Positions 44,969 through 53,560 of a stretch of DNA of 64,000 nucleotides are shown one piece after another. This DNA comes from an uncultured SAR116 cluster alpha proteobacterium. GTDB lineage: Bacteria; Pseudomonadota; Alphaproteobacteria; Puniceispirillales; Marisalimonadaceae. A program made the position numbers and the translations under genes. Below the pieces are notes generated by a model. It searched no databases, had not been told where the DNA came from, and saw nothing but the letters and a program-made list of their open reading frames with translations. The stretch lies in assembly GCA_902524215.1 (NCBI GenBank), contig CABZCK010000006.1:1-64000 (forward strand). Reading direction: 5' to 3'. Position 1 is the stretch's first letter. Every line of letters starts with the position of its first letter.

Positions 44969-45281
44969 ATTCCTCTAGGACCACACCCCTATTCCCAAAA
45001 ACTTTTATTAATTGATCTTTTTTCTCATTTCTTTCAATCTCTTGAAAAATTGGTTGGCACTTTTGATATCCTTTATCATCTTCATATTCAAACAAATACC
45101 CTAGTCTACTAACACCTTCTTTATTCCAAACCTTTGTAGTAACTATTCTTAAGATGCCATTTGCTTTTAACTTTGGCAAATATTTGTCTTTTATATTATT
45201 CCATCTAAATAACTTAAGTTCTAATTCTTTTTCTGATACAAAATCTTGAGTAGTATAATTTATTAATTTAGATTTTTTCAT
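44949..45281 (-). CDS. hypothetical protein
   Basis: I do not recognise the family. The 110-residue product is soluble, charged, and starts MKKSKLINYTTQDFVSEKELELKLF. Its middle (GILRIVTTKVWNKEGVSRLGYLFEYED) looks beta-rich. There is no signal peptide or membrane helix. It is upstream of the DUF4174-like gene and overlaps it, so the pair is likely coexpressed. Confidence 0.7.
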   Translation of the reverse strand: MKKSKLINYTTQDFVSEKELELKLFRWNNIKDKYLPKLKANGILRIVTTKVWNKEGVSRLGYLFEYEDDKGYQKCQPIFQEIERNEKKDQLIKVFGNRGVVLEEYDFRND

Positions 45282-45415
45282 CTGCTTTGCCCTTTAAATT
45301 ATTTAAGTCTACATTAACAAAGTATATTATATAATGAATGATGTGTGGAATTATTTTTGTTTTTAATTTTCTTTAGTTAAGATTGTGATAATTTTATTTT
45401 TGAAAAAATAAGTAA

Positions 45416-46240
45416 ATGGATCTTAAGTTAAATAAATTATCAAAAATACTTGGTTTAGAGATTTTAAATTTAGATTTGAAAAAAGTAATTGATGAAAAGT
45501 TAAAAATAAAATTGAATGATCTTTTTGTCGAAAATAAAGTTCTAGTTATAAGAAAACAATTTATGAACGCAAATGAATTCCAGAAAGCAGCAGAAATCTT
45601 CGGAAAAGTTTTTAGACAACATAATTCAAAATTTTCTCTTAAAGAAAATCCATTAGTTCATTATATTTCTAATCAAGATAAGTTCTCTGATGGGAAAATA
45701 TATATTCCTGGCGAAGGTTTTCATACTGACCATAGCAATGATAAAAAACCACCAAAGGCTACTATTTTGTTATCTAAAGAAATACCATCATATGGTGGGG
45801 ACACACAATTTATAAACATGAACTTACTTTATGAAAACCTTTCTAATGAATTAAAAAATAAAATAAAAAATCTTAAAGCAAAACACGTTTATCAAAGTAA
45901 ATTTAGTAAAAGAAAATTAATGAACATTAAAAATAAAGATCATAAAAACAATGAGGTTTTTCATCCTTTGGTAAAAATTCATCCTGAAACTGGTTTGAAA
46001 TCATTATACATAAACCCTATTAGGATTGAACAAATTTCAAATTTCTCAGATGAACAAACTTTAGGTTTAATTAATGAATTAATGGATCATGTGAATTTAT
46101 TAAAATTTGAATACAGACACAGATGGGAAGTTGGAGATTTTGTTATTTGGGATAATAGAACTTTAATGCACAAAGCAAATGGTGATTATGATATGTCAGA
46201 AAAGAGATTTCTTTATAGGCTAATGCTTCAAGATATTTAA
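45416..46240 (+). CDS. TauD/TfdA-family Fe(II)/2-oxoglutarate dioxygenase
   Basis: A 274-residue oxygenase. The 2-His-1-Asp site appears as FHTDHS near residue 103 and a distal His in RTLMHKANGDYD near 248, with the 2-oxoglutarate Arg in KRFLYRLML. IPSYGGDTQFINM is a TauD-family signature. Members hydroxylate taurine, carnitine precursors, aryloxyacids and similar compounds. It stands alone, with no sulphonate transporter nearby, so the substrate is open. Confidence 0.9.
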   Translation: MDLKLNKLSKILGLEILNLDLKKVIDEKLKIKLNDLFVENKVLVIRKQFMNANEFQKAAEIFGKVFRQHNSKFSLKENPLVHYISNQDKFSDGKIYIPGEGFHTDHSNDKKPPKATILLSKEIPSYGGDTQFINMNLLYENLSNELKNKIKNLKAKHVYQSKFSKRKLMNIKNKDHKNNEVFHPLVKIHPETGLKSLYINPIRIEQISNFSDEQTLGLINELMDHVNLLKFEYRHRWEVGDFVIWDNRTLMHKANGDYDMSEKRFLYRLMLQDI

Positions 46241-46266
46241 AGAAATAATATTTAAACAATTTGATA

Positions 46267-46524
46267 ATGACAAAAAAATTTGTAATTCGTTCAATCAATA
46301 ATATTGATCAAAGTCTATATGTAGATATATCTAAAGAAACGATAATACCTTTGGATTTGAAGAAAATAGAAGAGATGAAGAAACATATGAAGGATGGTAT
46401 AAAATTAACATGTAAGAACATGATATTTACTTGACTGAATGAAGAGTCATTTGTTGATGCTTGTAAATATGTTCATTGGTTAAAAGAAAATAACAAGATG
46501 ACAGATTTGTTAAATAAAATTTAA
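46267..46524 (+). pseudogene. small ORF interrupted by an in-frame TGA
   Basis: An ATG opens MTKKFVIRSINNIDQSLYVDI and reads to TGA at 46432-46434. The same frame then continues LNEESFVDACKYVHWLKENN to TAA at 46522, about 85 codons in all. The part after the TGA has protein-like composition. TGA is a normal stop elsewhere (gpsA, yidC), so a nonsense mutation or sequencing error is most likely. It fills most of the 346-bp gap between the dioxygenase and the next gene. Family is unknown. Confidence 0.5.
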
Positions 46525-46586
46525 AAAATTAATTTTAATAAAAAACTTTAAATGTATACTAAATAAAATTATTTCTTGAGGTTTTT

Positions 46587-47138
46587 ATGAGTAAATATTG
46601 TCCAAGATGGGTGTACATGACAATTGTTGCTCAAGCTTGTTTTGATTACATTAAATTAGATCTTGGCGCTGGTTTACTTGTAATATCAAATAAATATGAC
46701 GATGGATTGAAAGAAATTTACGAGGATACAGATTTACCAAAAGTGGACGGTGTCGCTTTAGAGTTTTTAAGAGTATGCAGTGAGCTTAAAATTAACCAAG
46801 ATACTGAACACGTAATCTCTGACTATTTATATTATAAATTTAATTATGTTAATTTATTTTTAAAAAGAAATTTTCAAAGTTTTGTTAATGATATTAGATT
46901 TTCTGATTATCCAAGATACCCTACCGCAGATGATACTGTAAATAACTTTTATAGATTTTCAAAATCTTGGGCAACCAAAAAAAAAATACTCTATGACAAA
47001 GCATGGAATTTAAAGACTCAAGATAAGTTTAGTGAATTAAAAAATTTAGCTAATAGACCTTTTTCGGGCGAATTATTGAAAATGCAAGATATCAATAAAG
47101 TAGAAGAAAAACTTGCTTCTGTGTGGACAAAAGAATAA
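46587..47138 (+). CDS. hypothetical protein
   Basis: I do not recognise the family. The 183-residue product is soluble and mostly helical, with no signal peptide despite a few hydrophobic residues early (YMTIVAQACFDYIKLDLGAGLLV). Aromatic residues are frequent (YPRYPTADDTVNNFYRFSKSWATKK). CTTGAGG precedes the ATG at a fair RBS distance. Neighbours give no functional hint. Confidence 0.75.
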   Translation: MSKYCPRWVYMTIVAQACFDYIKLDLGAGLLVISNKYDDGLKEIYEDTDLPKVDGVALEFLRVCSELKINQDTEHVISDYLYYKFNYVNLFLKRNFQSFVNDIRFSDYPRYPTADDTVNNFYRFSKSWATKKKILYDKAWNLKTQDKFSELKNLANRPFSGELLKMQDINKVEEKLASVWTKE

Positions 47139-47174
47139 TTTTTGTATTAATGCAAAATTTTGAATATGTTTAGC

Positions 47175-47369
47175 CTATTTGCTTTTCATCATTTGTCTAA
47201 AACTTGATATAAACGAAGATTTATCTACAGAATTCTTCATTTTTATAACTGCTATTTTATCTTCCAAGTTTTTTGAACTATCTATATAAGAATTTAATAA
47301 TTTATTTTTTTTAGATTTTAACTTTTGCTCATTTCTTAATTTTTTAAGTTTTAAATTTTCACTTTCCAT
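47175..47369 (-). CDS. small lysine-rich coiled-coil protein
   Basis: A 64-residue, highly charged helical product (KLKKLRNEQKLKSKKNKLLNSY) ending SSFRQMMKSK. There is no clear Shine-Dalgarno, only GGT 10 nt upstream. It is the only open frame in this stretch and points opposite to its neighbours. It may be a real nucleic-acid-binding microprotein or a chance ORF in A-rich DNA. Confidence 0.5.
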   Translation of the reverse strand: MESENLKLKKLRNEQKLKSKKNKLLNSYIDSSKNLEDKIAVIKMKNSVDKSSFISSFRQMMKSK

Positions 47370-47443
47370 ATTTTATATTACCACACTTTGGATTAATTTT
47401 AAAAATACATTTACGTTGTTACAAGCTTTAATATAATAAAAAA

Positions 47444-47836
47444 ATGAAAGAAAAGATCTTTAAAAATTCTGACAAGATTTACTTTTTCCATAATAAAAAG
47501 TGTTCAAAATCAAGAAAAATTAAAAAGTATCTCGATGAAAATAATTTGAAATATATTGTTGTGGATTATTTAAATATTTTTCCTAATAAAAATTTCTTAA
47601 AAAATGTTCTTGTAAAACTTGAAAATAATTTTGAAGAAATAATTAGGATAAATGAAAAAATATATAAAAATCTTAAGATTGATCAAAAAGCACATACATT
47701 TGAAAATATAATGAATTTAGTGATTAAATACCCAGTATTAATGCAAAGACCTATTGTGGCAATTGAAAGAGATAATGAAATAATTGAATCTATTATTTGC
47801 CGGCCTACTGAACTTATTAAATCAATATTTAATTAA
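47444..47836 (+). CDS. ArsC/Spx-like thioredoxin-fold protein
   Basis: A 130-residue ArsC-family protein: YFFHNKKCSKSRKIKKYLDEN at the N-terminus (family IYHNPxCSKSR), an Arg in EEIIRINEKIYKN near residue 67, and LMQRPIVAIERD plus CRPTELI for the two later active-site Arg. The catalytic Cys and CxKSR are intact, so glutaredoxin-dependent arsenate reductase or a related thiol role is possible. No arsenic efflux gene is adjacent. Confidence 0.88.
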   Translation: MKEKIFKNSDKIYFFHNKKCSKSRKIKKYLDENNLKYIVVDYLNIFPNKNFLKNVLVKLENNFEEIIRINEKIYKNLKIDQKAHTFENIMNLVIKYPVLMQRPIVAIERDNEIIESIICRPTELIKSIFN

Positions 47837-47839
47837 TTT

Positions 47840-48010
47840 ATGAATACAAAACTTCCATGCCCATATTGTTCAAGTTTTAAAGGTTATATTTATGTTCAAT
47901 CACATTATCAATGTTTAAACTGCAAAACAGTAGTTGATGATTGTTGTAATGGAGAGAACGAAGTCAACATAAACATTAATCAATTTACCGATGATAGAAA
48001 TAAAAATTAA
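47840..48010 (+). CDS. 56-residue zinc-ribbon protein
   Basis: This gene is below the ORF-track cut-off. It starts ATG AAT ACA four bases after the ArsC-like stop and reads MNTKLPCPYCSSFKGYIY, then YQCLNCKTVVDDCCNGEN. Two CPxC knuckles (CPYC and CLNC) are 16 residues apart and would form one zinc ribbon, with two more Cys after. It is likely cotranscribed with the ArsC-like gene. Partner and role are unknown. Confidence 0.72.
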   Translation: MNTKLPCPYCSSFKGYIYVQSHYQCLNCKTVVDDCCNGENEVNININQFTDDRNKN

Positions 48011-48041
48011 AACAACTATGCGTATGGTCGTATAATTAGGT

Positions 48042-48533
48042 ATGAGATTTATTATAATATTTTCTTTTTTATTTTTTACTAATTGTAGTTTCACAAACTC
48101 AAAATACGCTAGCAATGAGATTGAAACTAGCTCAGTGGTCACAGTAAAGCCTAAAATTGTAAAAGAAAGTGCTTTTGAAAACTTTTACATGTCTGATAAG
48201 TTAGAAAAAGAACTAAATAAAATTCAGTTTACATCAACGAGCTATCTAAGGAGTAATAAAGATTGTATAGGTATTATACGACTATCTGTATCTGGAAGTA
48301 TTGATTATTACCAATTGATCAATACACTAAAGAAACGAGCTTATGATATTGGTGGAAATGCAATAGGTGTGTATGATTACAGAGAAAAAAGAAGGGTCTT
48401 TGTGAATCAGCAAGGTTATAAAGTTGAGACTAAAAATAAACTAAAATTAAAAACTGAATATGTTTTAGTTAAAGAAAATCAAAAAGTAGCAAAAATAACC
48501 GCTGATGTATTTAAATGTAGAAAATCAACTTAA
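48042..48533 (+). CDS. putative lipoprotein
   Basis: The 163-residue product begins with a short hydrophobic signal ending FFTNCS, a plausible lipobox with the acylated Cys near residue 15. The mature part has a second and third Cys (NKDCIGIIRLS and VFKCRKST) that may form a disulphide. A GGNAIGVYDYRE stretch recalls the RcsF/YbjQ-like small domain where gene products often read GANAV. That similarity is weak. It overlaps the convergent gene by 9 nt. Confidence 0.72.
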   Translation: MRFIIIFSFLFFTNCSFTNSKYASNEIETSSVVTVKPKIVKESAFENFYMSDKLEKELNKIQFTSTSYLRSNKDCIGIIRLSVSGSIDYYQLINTLKKRAYDIGGNAIGVYDYREKRRVFVNQQGYKVETKNKLKLKTEYVLVKENQKVAKITADVFKCRKST

Positions 48534-48935
48534 TAATTTAGGAAGAGTTTCAATTAAATTCATAGCTACTGCTGTACCAGTCACAGCGCTTCCTATCATT
48601 ATAGCTCTATCACCCCACTGCATTCCAACATAAATCCAACCAATTGCACTTAATAAATAAGTAACTTGGCCATATAAAGTGTAGGACGCACTAATCAAAA
48701 AAACCCCTAAAACTGCAAGTATCATTGAAAGCCATTTTACATACCAATCCCTAGTACCTGTAGGGGTTGTTGGTTTTACTTCATCATATTCTGCTTGTAA
48801 CTCTTTAAGTTCTTGGTTTAACCTTTTTTTCTCATTAGCAAGTTCCATAGCCAATCTACCTGCTTTGGTCATTGCTCCCCCAGAAATATCTTCAATTTTT
48901 TCATTTGAAATTACTTCAGCATTTTTAGTAGCCAT
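48525..48935 (-). CDS. small membrane protein with N-terminal coiled coil
   Basis: I do not recognise the family. The 136-residue product has a helical, charged first half (AGRLAMELANEKKRLNQELKELQAEYDEV), a Pro/Thr-rich hinge PTTPTGT, then two or three hydrophobic segments (residues ~68-85, 88-105 and 112-128). AGAGGAG precedes the ATG. It lies downstream of nothing obvious and is convergent with the lipoprotein gene. Confidence 0.75.
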   Translation of the reverse strand: MATKNAEVISNEKIEDISGGAMTKAGRLAMELANEKKRLNQELKELQAEYDEVKPTTPTGTRDWYVKWLSMILAVLGVFLISASYTLYGQVTYLLSAIGWIYVGMQWGDRAIMIGSAVTGTAVAMNLIETLPKLLS

Positions 48936-48976
48936 AAAACTCCTCTGTATAAATAATAGAATGTTTATTTAATGAT

Positions 48977-50215
48977 TTAAATTAAAAAGTCAAAAGAAAA
49001 ATTTAATATATCTAAATCCATCAATTTTCCAATTGCAGCAACAATAATTACACTTGCCCATTGTGGAGTTTTTATTAAAAAAATTATTACAATTGAAATA
49101 GTAAGTAAAAACATACTTTGATAATCATTTAAGGAAGTGGTAATTACTGGATTATAGAATGCAGATATAAGTAGACCTACTACACAAGCATTAACTCCAA
49201 TAAAAAAAGCTTTTACTTTTGGAATATTTCTTAGAACTGACCAATATGGCATAACACCAAAAACCAATAAAAACGAAGGGATAAAAATCATTATTAATGA
49301 AATCACACCTACAAGAATTTTATGTTGTGATAAATCCATTGATGCTCCTAAAAAACCAGAAAAAGTAAATAAGGGGCCTGGAATAATTTGAGCTAAACCA
49401 TAACCAAATAAAAAAGTATCTTTATCAATTAAATTAAAATTAACTATTTCATTTTGTAAGAGTGGTAAAACAACATGCCCTCCTCCAAAAACTAGAGAAC
49501 CTACTCTAAAAAATTTATCAGAAATTAAAATAATATCAGAATTATACATTTGATTAAAGATTGGAAAAATGAGTAATATGATTACAAATAACAATAAATA
49601 AAATAATGGCTTATAATCTATAGATAAGGATATTTGTTTGGCCTTTATTTTTTCATAAAATAAAAAAATTCCCACGACCCCCGAAATTATTATTAAAAGT
49701 ATTTGATAAGTATTATTTGTAAAAAAAATTAAAATTAATGTGGTAATTATTGTTATTAGAATTTTTTTATAATCATTTAAAAATTGTTTAGACATACCCA
49801 AAATTGCTTGAAAGACTATTACAACTACGCATGCCTTAATTCCACTCAAAAGACCATTAGTAAAAAAATCACTATAAAATACTAAACCGTATGCAGATCC
49901 AACCATAATTATTGCAGATGGCAAGGTAAAACCTAGCCACGCTAAAAAAGCTCCTAAAGATCCTTTTTGAAGATAGCCTATACACATGCCAACTTGACTA
50001 GAAGATGGTCCTGGCAAGAAATTTGAAAAAGAGACAATATCTAAAAAATTCTTATCACCCATCCATTTTTTTTTATTTACAAAATGCTCTCTGAAAAAGC
50101 CAATGTGAGCAATTGGGCCCCCAAATGATGTACAGCCCAACTTTAAAAATTCAAAAAAAATTATGAAATAAGTTACTTCATTCAATTGTTCATTTAATTT
50201 TTTTTGTTTAGTCAT
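48977..50215 (-). CDS. chrA: chromate transporter, ChrA family (two-domain)
   Basis: A 412-residue long-type CHR protein with about twelve helices. The N-domain has FLKLGCTSFGGPIAHIGFF and NFLPGPSSSQVGMCIGY. The C-domain repeats the pattern as FRVGSLVFGGGHVVLPLL and GYGLAQIIPGPLFTFSGFLGA. It exports chromate, or perhaps sulphate-like anions, across the inner membrane. In a marine chromium-poor setting the natural anion is uncertain. It is divergent from a cytochrome c' gene across 27 bp. Confidence 0.95.
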   Translation of the reverse strand: MTKQKKLNEQLNEVTYFIIFFEFLKLGCTSFGGPIAHIGFFREHFVNKKKWMGDKNFLDIVSFSNFLPGPSSSQVGMCIGYLQKGSLGAFLAWLGFTLPSAIIMVGSAYGLVFYSDFFTNGLLSGIKACVVVIVFQAILGMSKQFLNDYKKILITIITTLILIFFTNNTYQILLIIISGVVGIFLFYEKIKAKQISLSIDYKPLFYLLLFVIILLIFPIFNQMYNSDIILISDKFFRVGSLVFGGGHVVLPLLQNEIVNFNLIDKDTFLFGYGLAQIIPGPLFTFSGFLGASMDLSQHKILVGVISLIMIFIPSFLLVFGVMPYWSVLRNIPKVKAFFIGVNACVVGLLISAFYNPVITTSLNDYQSMFLLTISIVIIFLIKTPQWASVIIVAAIGKLMDLDILNFSFDFLI

Positions 50216-50242
50216 TATAGTAATTGTATCAAGGAGATAAAA

Positions 50243-50686
50243 ATGTATAAATGTAAATTTGTTTTAATTTTATTTTTTATTACTTTTCCATTTTTTTCAT
50301 ACTCAAACGAGAGCGCTACTGGCATAATTAAAGAAAGAATGGAAAAATTTCAAGAAAGCAAAAATCTTATGAGAGCTATAAATAAAAACTTAAGTGATAG
50401 TAACTTTAATGTAATTACACAGTCAGCAGAAAAGTTGAATAAATGGGCAAATGAAATGCATGAATTTTTTCCCAAGGGTAGTGAAGCTAGTAGCTCTAAT
50501 AAAAGTCAAGCTAGTGACGATATATGGTCTAATCCTGAAGGATTTAAAAAAGCGATTAAGACATTTGAAAAAGCTAGCGCAAAATTAATCAAAATATCAA
50601 AAAATAAAAATATAGATGATACAGCTTCTTCATTTAGAGAAGTGGCAGCTTCTTGTAAGGGATGTCATCAAAAATTTAGAAATTAA
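50243..50686 (+). CDS. cytochrome c' / c556-like periplasmic haem protein
   Basis: The start at MYKCKFVLIL is chosen because AAGGAGAT precedes that ATG; the track start is 13 codons earlier. A signal peptide (residues 1-23) is followed by a four-helix cytochrome c' type domain ending in the haem site CKGCHQKFRN at the extreme C-terminus, the class II arrangement. 147 residues is the usual size. Class II cytochromes bind NO or carry electrons. Confidence 0.9.
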   Translation: MYKCKFVLILFFITFPFFSYSNESATGIIKERMEKFQESKNLMRAINKNLSDSNFNVITQSAEKLNKWANEMHEFFPKGSEASSSNKSQASDDIWSNPEGFKKAIKTFEKASAKLIKISKNKNIDDTASSFREVAASCKGCHQKFRN

Positions 50687-50700
50687 TTATTTGAGACTTT

Positions 50701-51753
50701 ATGAAAGGCATAGTATTTTTAGGACAACATAAACTTGAAATACAAGAATTTGAAGATCCAACACCTGGACCAGATGAGGTTATTCTTGAAATTAAGGCAT
50801 CTGGGATGTGTGGGAGTGACTTAAAAGTTTACAGAGCAGTTGAAGGTCCATCTTCTTTGGGATTAGGAGGTGAAGATAAACAAGTTATTGCTGGCCATGA
50901 ACCCTGTGGAACCATAGTTGAATTAGGAAAAAACGTAAATAAAAATAACTTCAAAATAGATATGAATGTAATGCAGCATCACTATAAAGGATGTGGAACA
51001 TGTGTGCATTGTTCAACAGGATGGCAGCAATTATGTGTTGATGGTGTAAAAGAGGTTTTCGGAGTTACAGGTCATGGAGCTCATGCCAAATATATGAAGT
51101 GTCCAGCTAATACCCTTGTAAAGCTGCGCGAAGATATTTCATTTAAAAGTGGTGCGGCAATTTCATGTGGGACTGGAACAGCTTGGGGAGCTATAGACAG
51201 ACTATGTTTAAGATCTCATGAAACATTAGCAGTTTTTGGGTTAGGGCCAGTCGGTTTATCTGCGGTCATGATTGCATCTAGCATGGGAGTAAACGTAATA
51301 GCATTAGATACTAATCAAAAAAGATTAAATAGAGCAAAATCATTTGGAGCAGGAAATATATTAAATCCTCTAAAGTTAGACAATGTAGTAGATGCAATTA
51401 AAGATTTAACCAAAGGATTAGGTGCTAATGCATCAATTGATGCATCTTCTTCACCTGAGGCGAGGTCTCAAAGTATTAAATGCCTTCGAACTTGGGGAAA
51501 AGCATGTTTTGTTGGCGAAGGTGGAGACGTTAATATTGATGTTAGTAATGATCTATTAAGAAAACAAATCACCTTAATAGGAAGTTGGACTTTCTCAAAG
51601 CATGGTCAATATGCCTGTGCAGAGTACATTGCCGATAAAAAGTTAAAAGTTGATGAATTATTTACTCACGAGTGGAGACTTAATCAAGCTAAAGAAGCTT
51701 ATGAATTATTCGACAAACAGTCAGATGGAAAAGGTGTCATTTATCCATCTTAA
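50701..51753 (+). CDS. zinc-dependent alcohol dehydrogenase (MDR family)
   Basis: A 350-residue medium-chain dehydrogenase. The catalytic zinc site has SGMCGSDLKVY near residue 35 and AGHEPCGTI near 64. The structural-zinc loop is GCGTCVHCSTGWQQLC near 97-111, and the Rossmann motif is FGLGPVGLSAV near 181. It resembles threonine or polyol dehydrogenases. The stop is 4 nt from a convergent amidohydrolase. Substrate is unknown. Confidence 0.92.
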   Translation: MKGIVFLGQHKLEIQEFEDPTPGPDEVILEIKASGMCGSDLKVYRAVEGPSSLGLGGEDKQVIAGHEPCGTIVELGKNVNKNNFKIDMNVMQHHYKGCGTCVHCSTGWQQLCVDGVKEVFGVTGHGAHAKYMKCPANTLVKLREDISFKSGAAISCGTGTAWGAIDRLCLRSHETLAVFGLGPVGLSAVMIASSMGVNVIALDTNQKRLNRAKSFGAGNILNPLKLDNVVDAIKDLTKGLGANASIDASSSPEARSQSIKCLRTWGKACFVGEGGDVNIDVSNDLLRKQITLIGSWTFSKHGQYACAEYIADKKLKVDELFTHEWRLNQAKEAYELFDKQSDGKGVIYPS

Positions 51754-51757
51754 AATG

Positions 51758-53518
51758 TTATACTAAATCTTTTTCTTTAAATTTTTCTTGAATGTTAATT
51801 AATTTTACAAGTTTTCCAGGTAAAACATTTTCTTTTTTACCTTTTACATAGGTGATTTTTCCTGAAACAATATTTGCTAAGTAACCACTCGTCTTTTGCA
51901 TTAGTCTACTTCCGCCTGCAGGTAGATCTTTTAACATGTAGGGATCAGAAGAACCAAGGTTTTCAATATCTAATATATTTATATCTGCTTTCAGGCCCTC
52001 CTTAATTGCACCTCTATCATATAACCCTATTGCTGATGCGGTATCTGACGTTAATCTTCTTATACTATCTTCCAATGAAAATAACTTTTTATCACGTGTC
52101 CAATATGATAAAAGCCAAGTAGGATATCCTGCGTCTAATATAAATCCAACATGAGCACCTCCATCTCCTAATCCCATAATTGTATTAGGATCACTTAACA
52201 TTTCATGACAAACATCAAAATTATTATCCACAAAATTAACAAGTGGTGCATAAATGAAATTGTTTCCATTGTTCTCTAACATTATATCGTAGGCAAGATC
52301 CTCAGGTGTTCTTCCATTATTTTTAGCCATATACTCAATACTCTCTTCAATGTTAGGATCATAATTAGGTGGGGATCCAAATCGATACATATGTCTAAAA
52401 CTTATTCTATGTATAAGTGGAAAAGTGCTATTCTTTAATCTATCTTCTGAAAGAATTTGTTTTTTAATATCATCTTTTGATAATTCAAAAACTCTCTCTT
52501 CATGAGACAAATTTCTTAATTTCTTAAAAGTGTCAGTACCAGAAAAAGGATTTTGACTTCCTTTGAGACCAAATAATAATCCTATTGGTCTTGGTGCAAC
52601 TACAGGCCTAATTGACAAGCCTTCTTCTTTAGCATCTAAAGACATCTTCATCAAATCTTTCCAGAAATGTGGTCTATCATGCCTTTGTGTTAAGCTAAAT
52701 ACAATTGGACGTCCAGATGCTTTTGATATTCTTTTAAGAACATTAAATTCTGTTTCAGGATCAGGTTCGTTCCAATCAGATACAATCTCCATAAAACCTG
52801 CTCCAGCATCCTTCATACCCAAAGCTATTTCTGTTAGCTCGTCTTCATGTGCCCTTAGCGTAGGAGTGTATTCACCTTTTAAACTTTTATGACTAATAGT
52901 TCTTGATGTAGAAAAGCCAAATGCACCTGCTAGTATCGCCTCTTTTGTTAGATGACGCATTTTTTTTAAATCTTCTTTGTTTGCTTTCTCATGATTAATC
53001 GCTCTTTCACCCATGACGTAAACTCTTAATGCTGCATGGGGTAATAAGGTACAAATATCAATATCTCTTTCTCTTTTTTCTAAAGCGTCTAAATATTCTT
53101 TAAAACTTTCCCATTCCCATTTTAATCCTTCATGCATAACTGGGGCAGGTATATCTTCAACTCCCTCCATAAGTTCAACAAGTTTTTCGCGGTCTTGAGG
53201 TTTACACGGAGCAAAGCCAACACCACAATTTCCCATCACAACTGTTGATACTCCATGAAGAGAAGAAGGGGCTAACTGGCTATCCCAAATAGCCTGTCCA
53301 TCGTAATGCGTATGAATATCAACAAAGCCAGGCGAAACTATATGATTTTTTGCGTCAATAATTTTTTTTGCAGATTCATTAATTTTTCCAATTTTTTTAA
53401 TGGTGCCATCTTTAACACCAATATCAGATAAAAATGGTGGTTTTCCAGTACCATCTATTATTTGTCCATTTTTAATTAATAAATCAAATTCAATTATTTC
53501 TCTATTTGAACCATCCAT
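51758..53518 (-). CDS. N-acyl-D-amino-acid deacylase family amidohydrolase
   Basis: A 586-residue amidohydrolase: FDLLIKNGQIIDGTGKPPFLSDIGVKDG, the metal-binding PGFVDIHTHYDGQAIWD near residue 69, GVSTVVMGNCGVGFAP near 90, and a late GLGDGGAHVGFILD. This is the D-aminoacylase branch, somewhat longer than typical 480-500-residue enzymes. It follows the CoA-transferase gene by about 42 nt on the same strand and is probably in the same operon. It may hydrolyse an N-acyl amide. Confidence 0.9.
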   Translation of the reverse strand: MDGSNREIIEFDLLIKNGQIIDGTGKPPFLSDIGVKDGTIKKIGKINESAKKIIDAKNHIVSPGFVDIHTHYDGQAIWDSQLAPSSLHGVSTVVMGNCGVGFAPCKPQDREKLVELMEGVEDIPAPVMHEGLKWEWESFKEYLDALEKRERDIDICTLLPHAALRVYVMGERAINHEKANKEDLKKMRHLTKEAILAGAFGFSTSRTISHKSLKGEYTPTLRAHEDELTEIALGMKDAGAGFMEIVSDWNEPDPETEFNVLKRISKASGRPIVFSLTQRHDRPHFWKDLMKMSLDAKEEGLSIRPVVAPRPIGLLFGLKGSQNPFSGTDTFKKLRNLSHEERVFELSKDDIKKQILSEDRLKNSTFPLIHRISFRHMYRFGSPPNYDPNIEESIEYMAKNNGRTPEDLAYDIMLENNGNNFIYAPLVNFVDNNFDVCHEMLSDPNTIMGLGDGGAHVGFILDAGYPTWLLSYWTRDKKLFSLEDSIRRLTSDTASAIGLYDRGAIKEGLKADINILDIENLGSSDPYMLKDLPAGGSRLMQKTSGYLANIVSGKITYVKGKKENVLPGKLVKLINIQEKFKEKDLV

Positions 53519-53560
53519 ATATAAATTAAATACATAAACTAAACATCAATCAACAAAAAA

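Noticed and set aside
46432-46434. TGA read as tryptophan genome-wide (code 4)
   Set aside because: gpsA, yidC and the first partial gene end in TGA at the expected protein length, so TGA is a normal stop here.
47915-48142. 75-residue minus-strand ORF with hydrophobic stretch
   Set aside because: It is antisense to the zinc-ribbon microprotein and the lipoprotein gene, both of which have better start signals and motifs.
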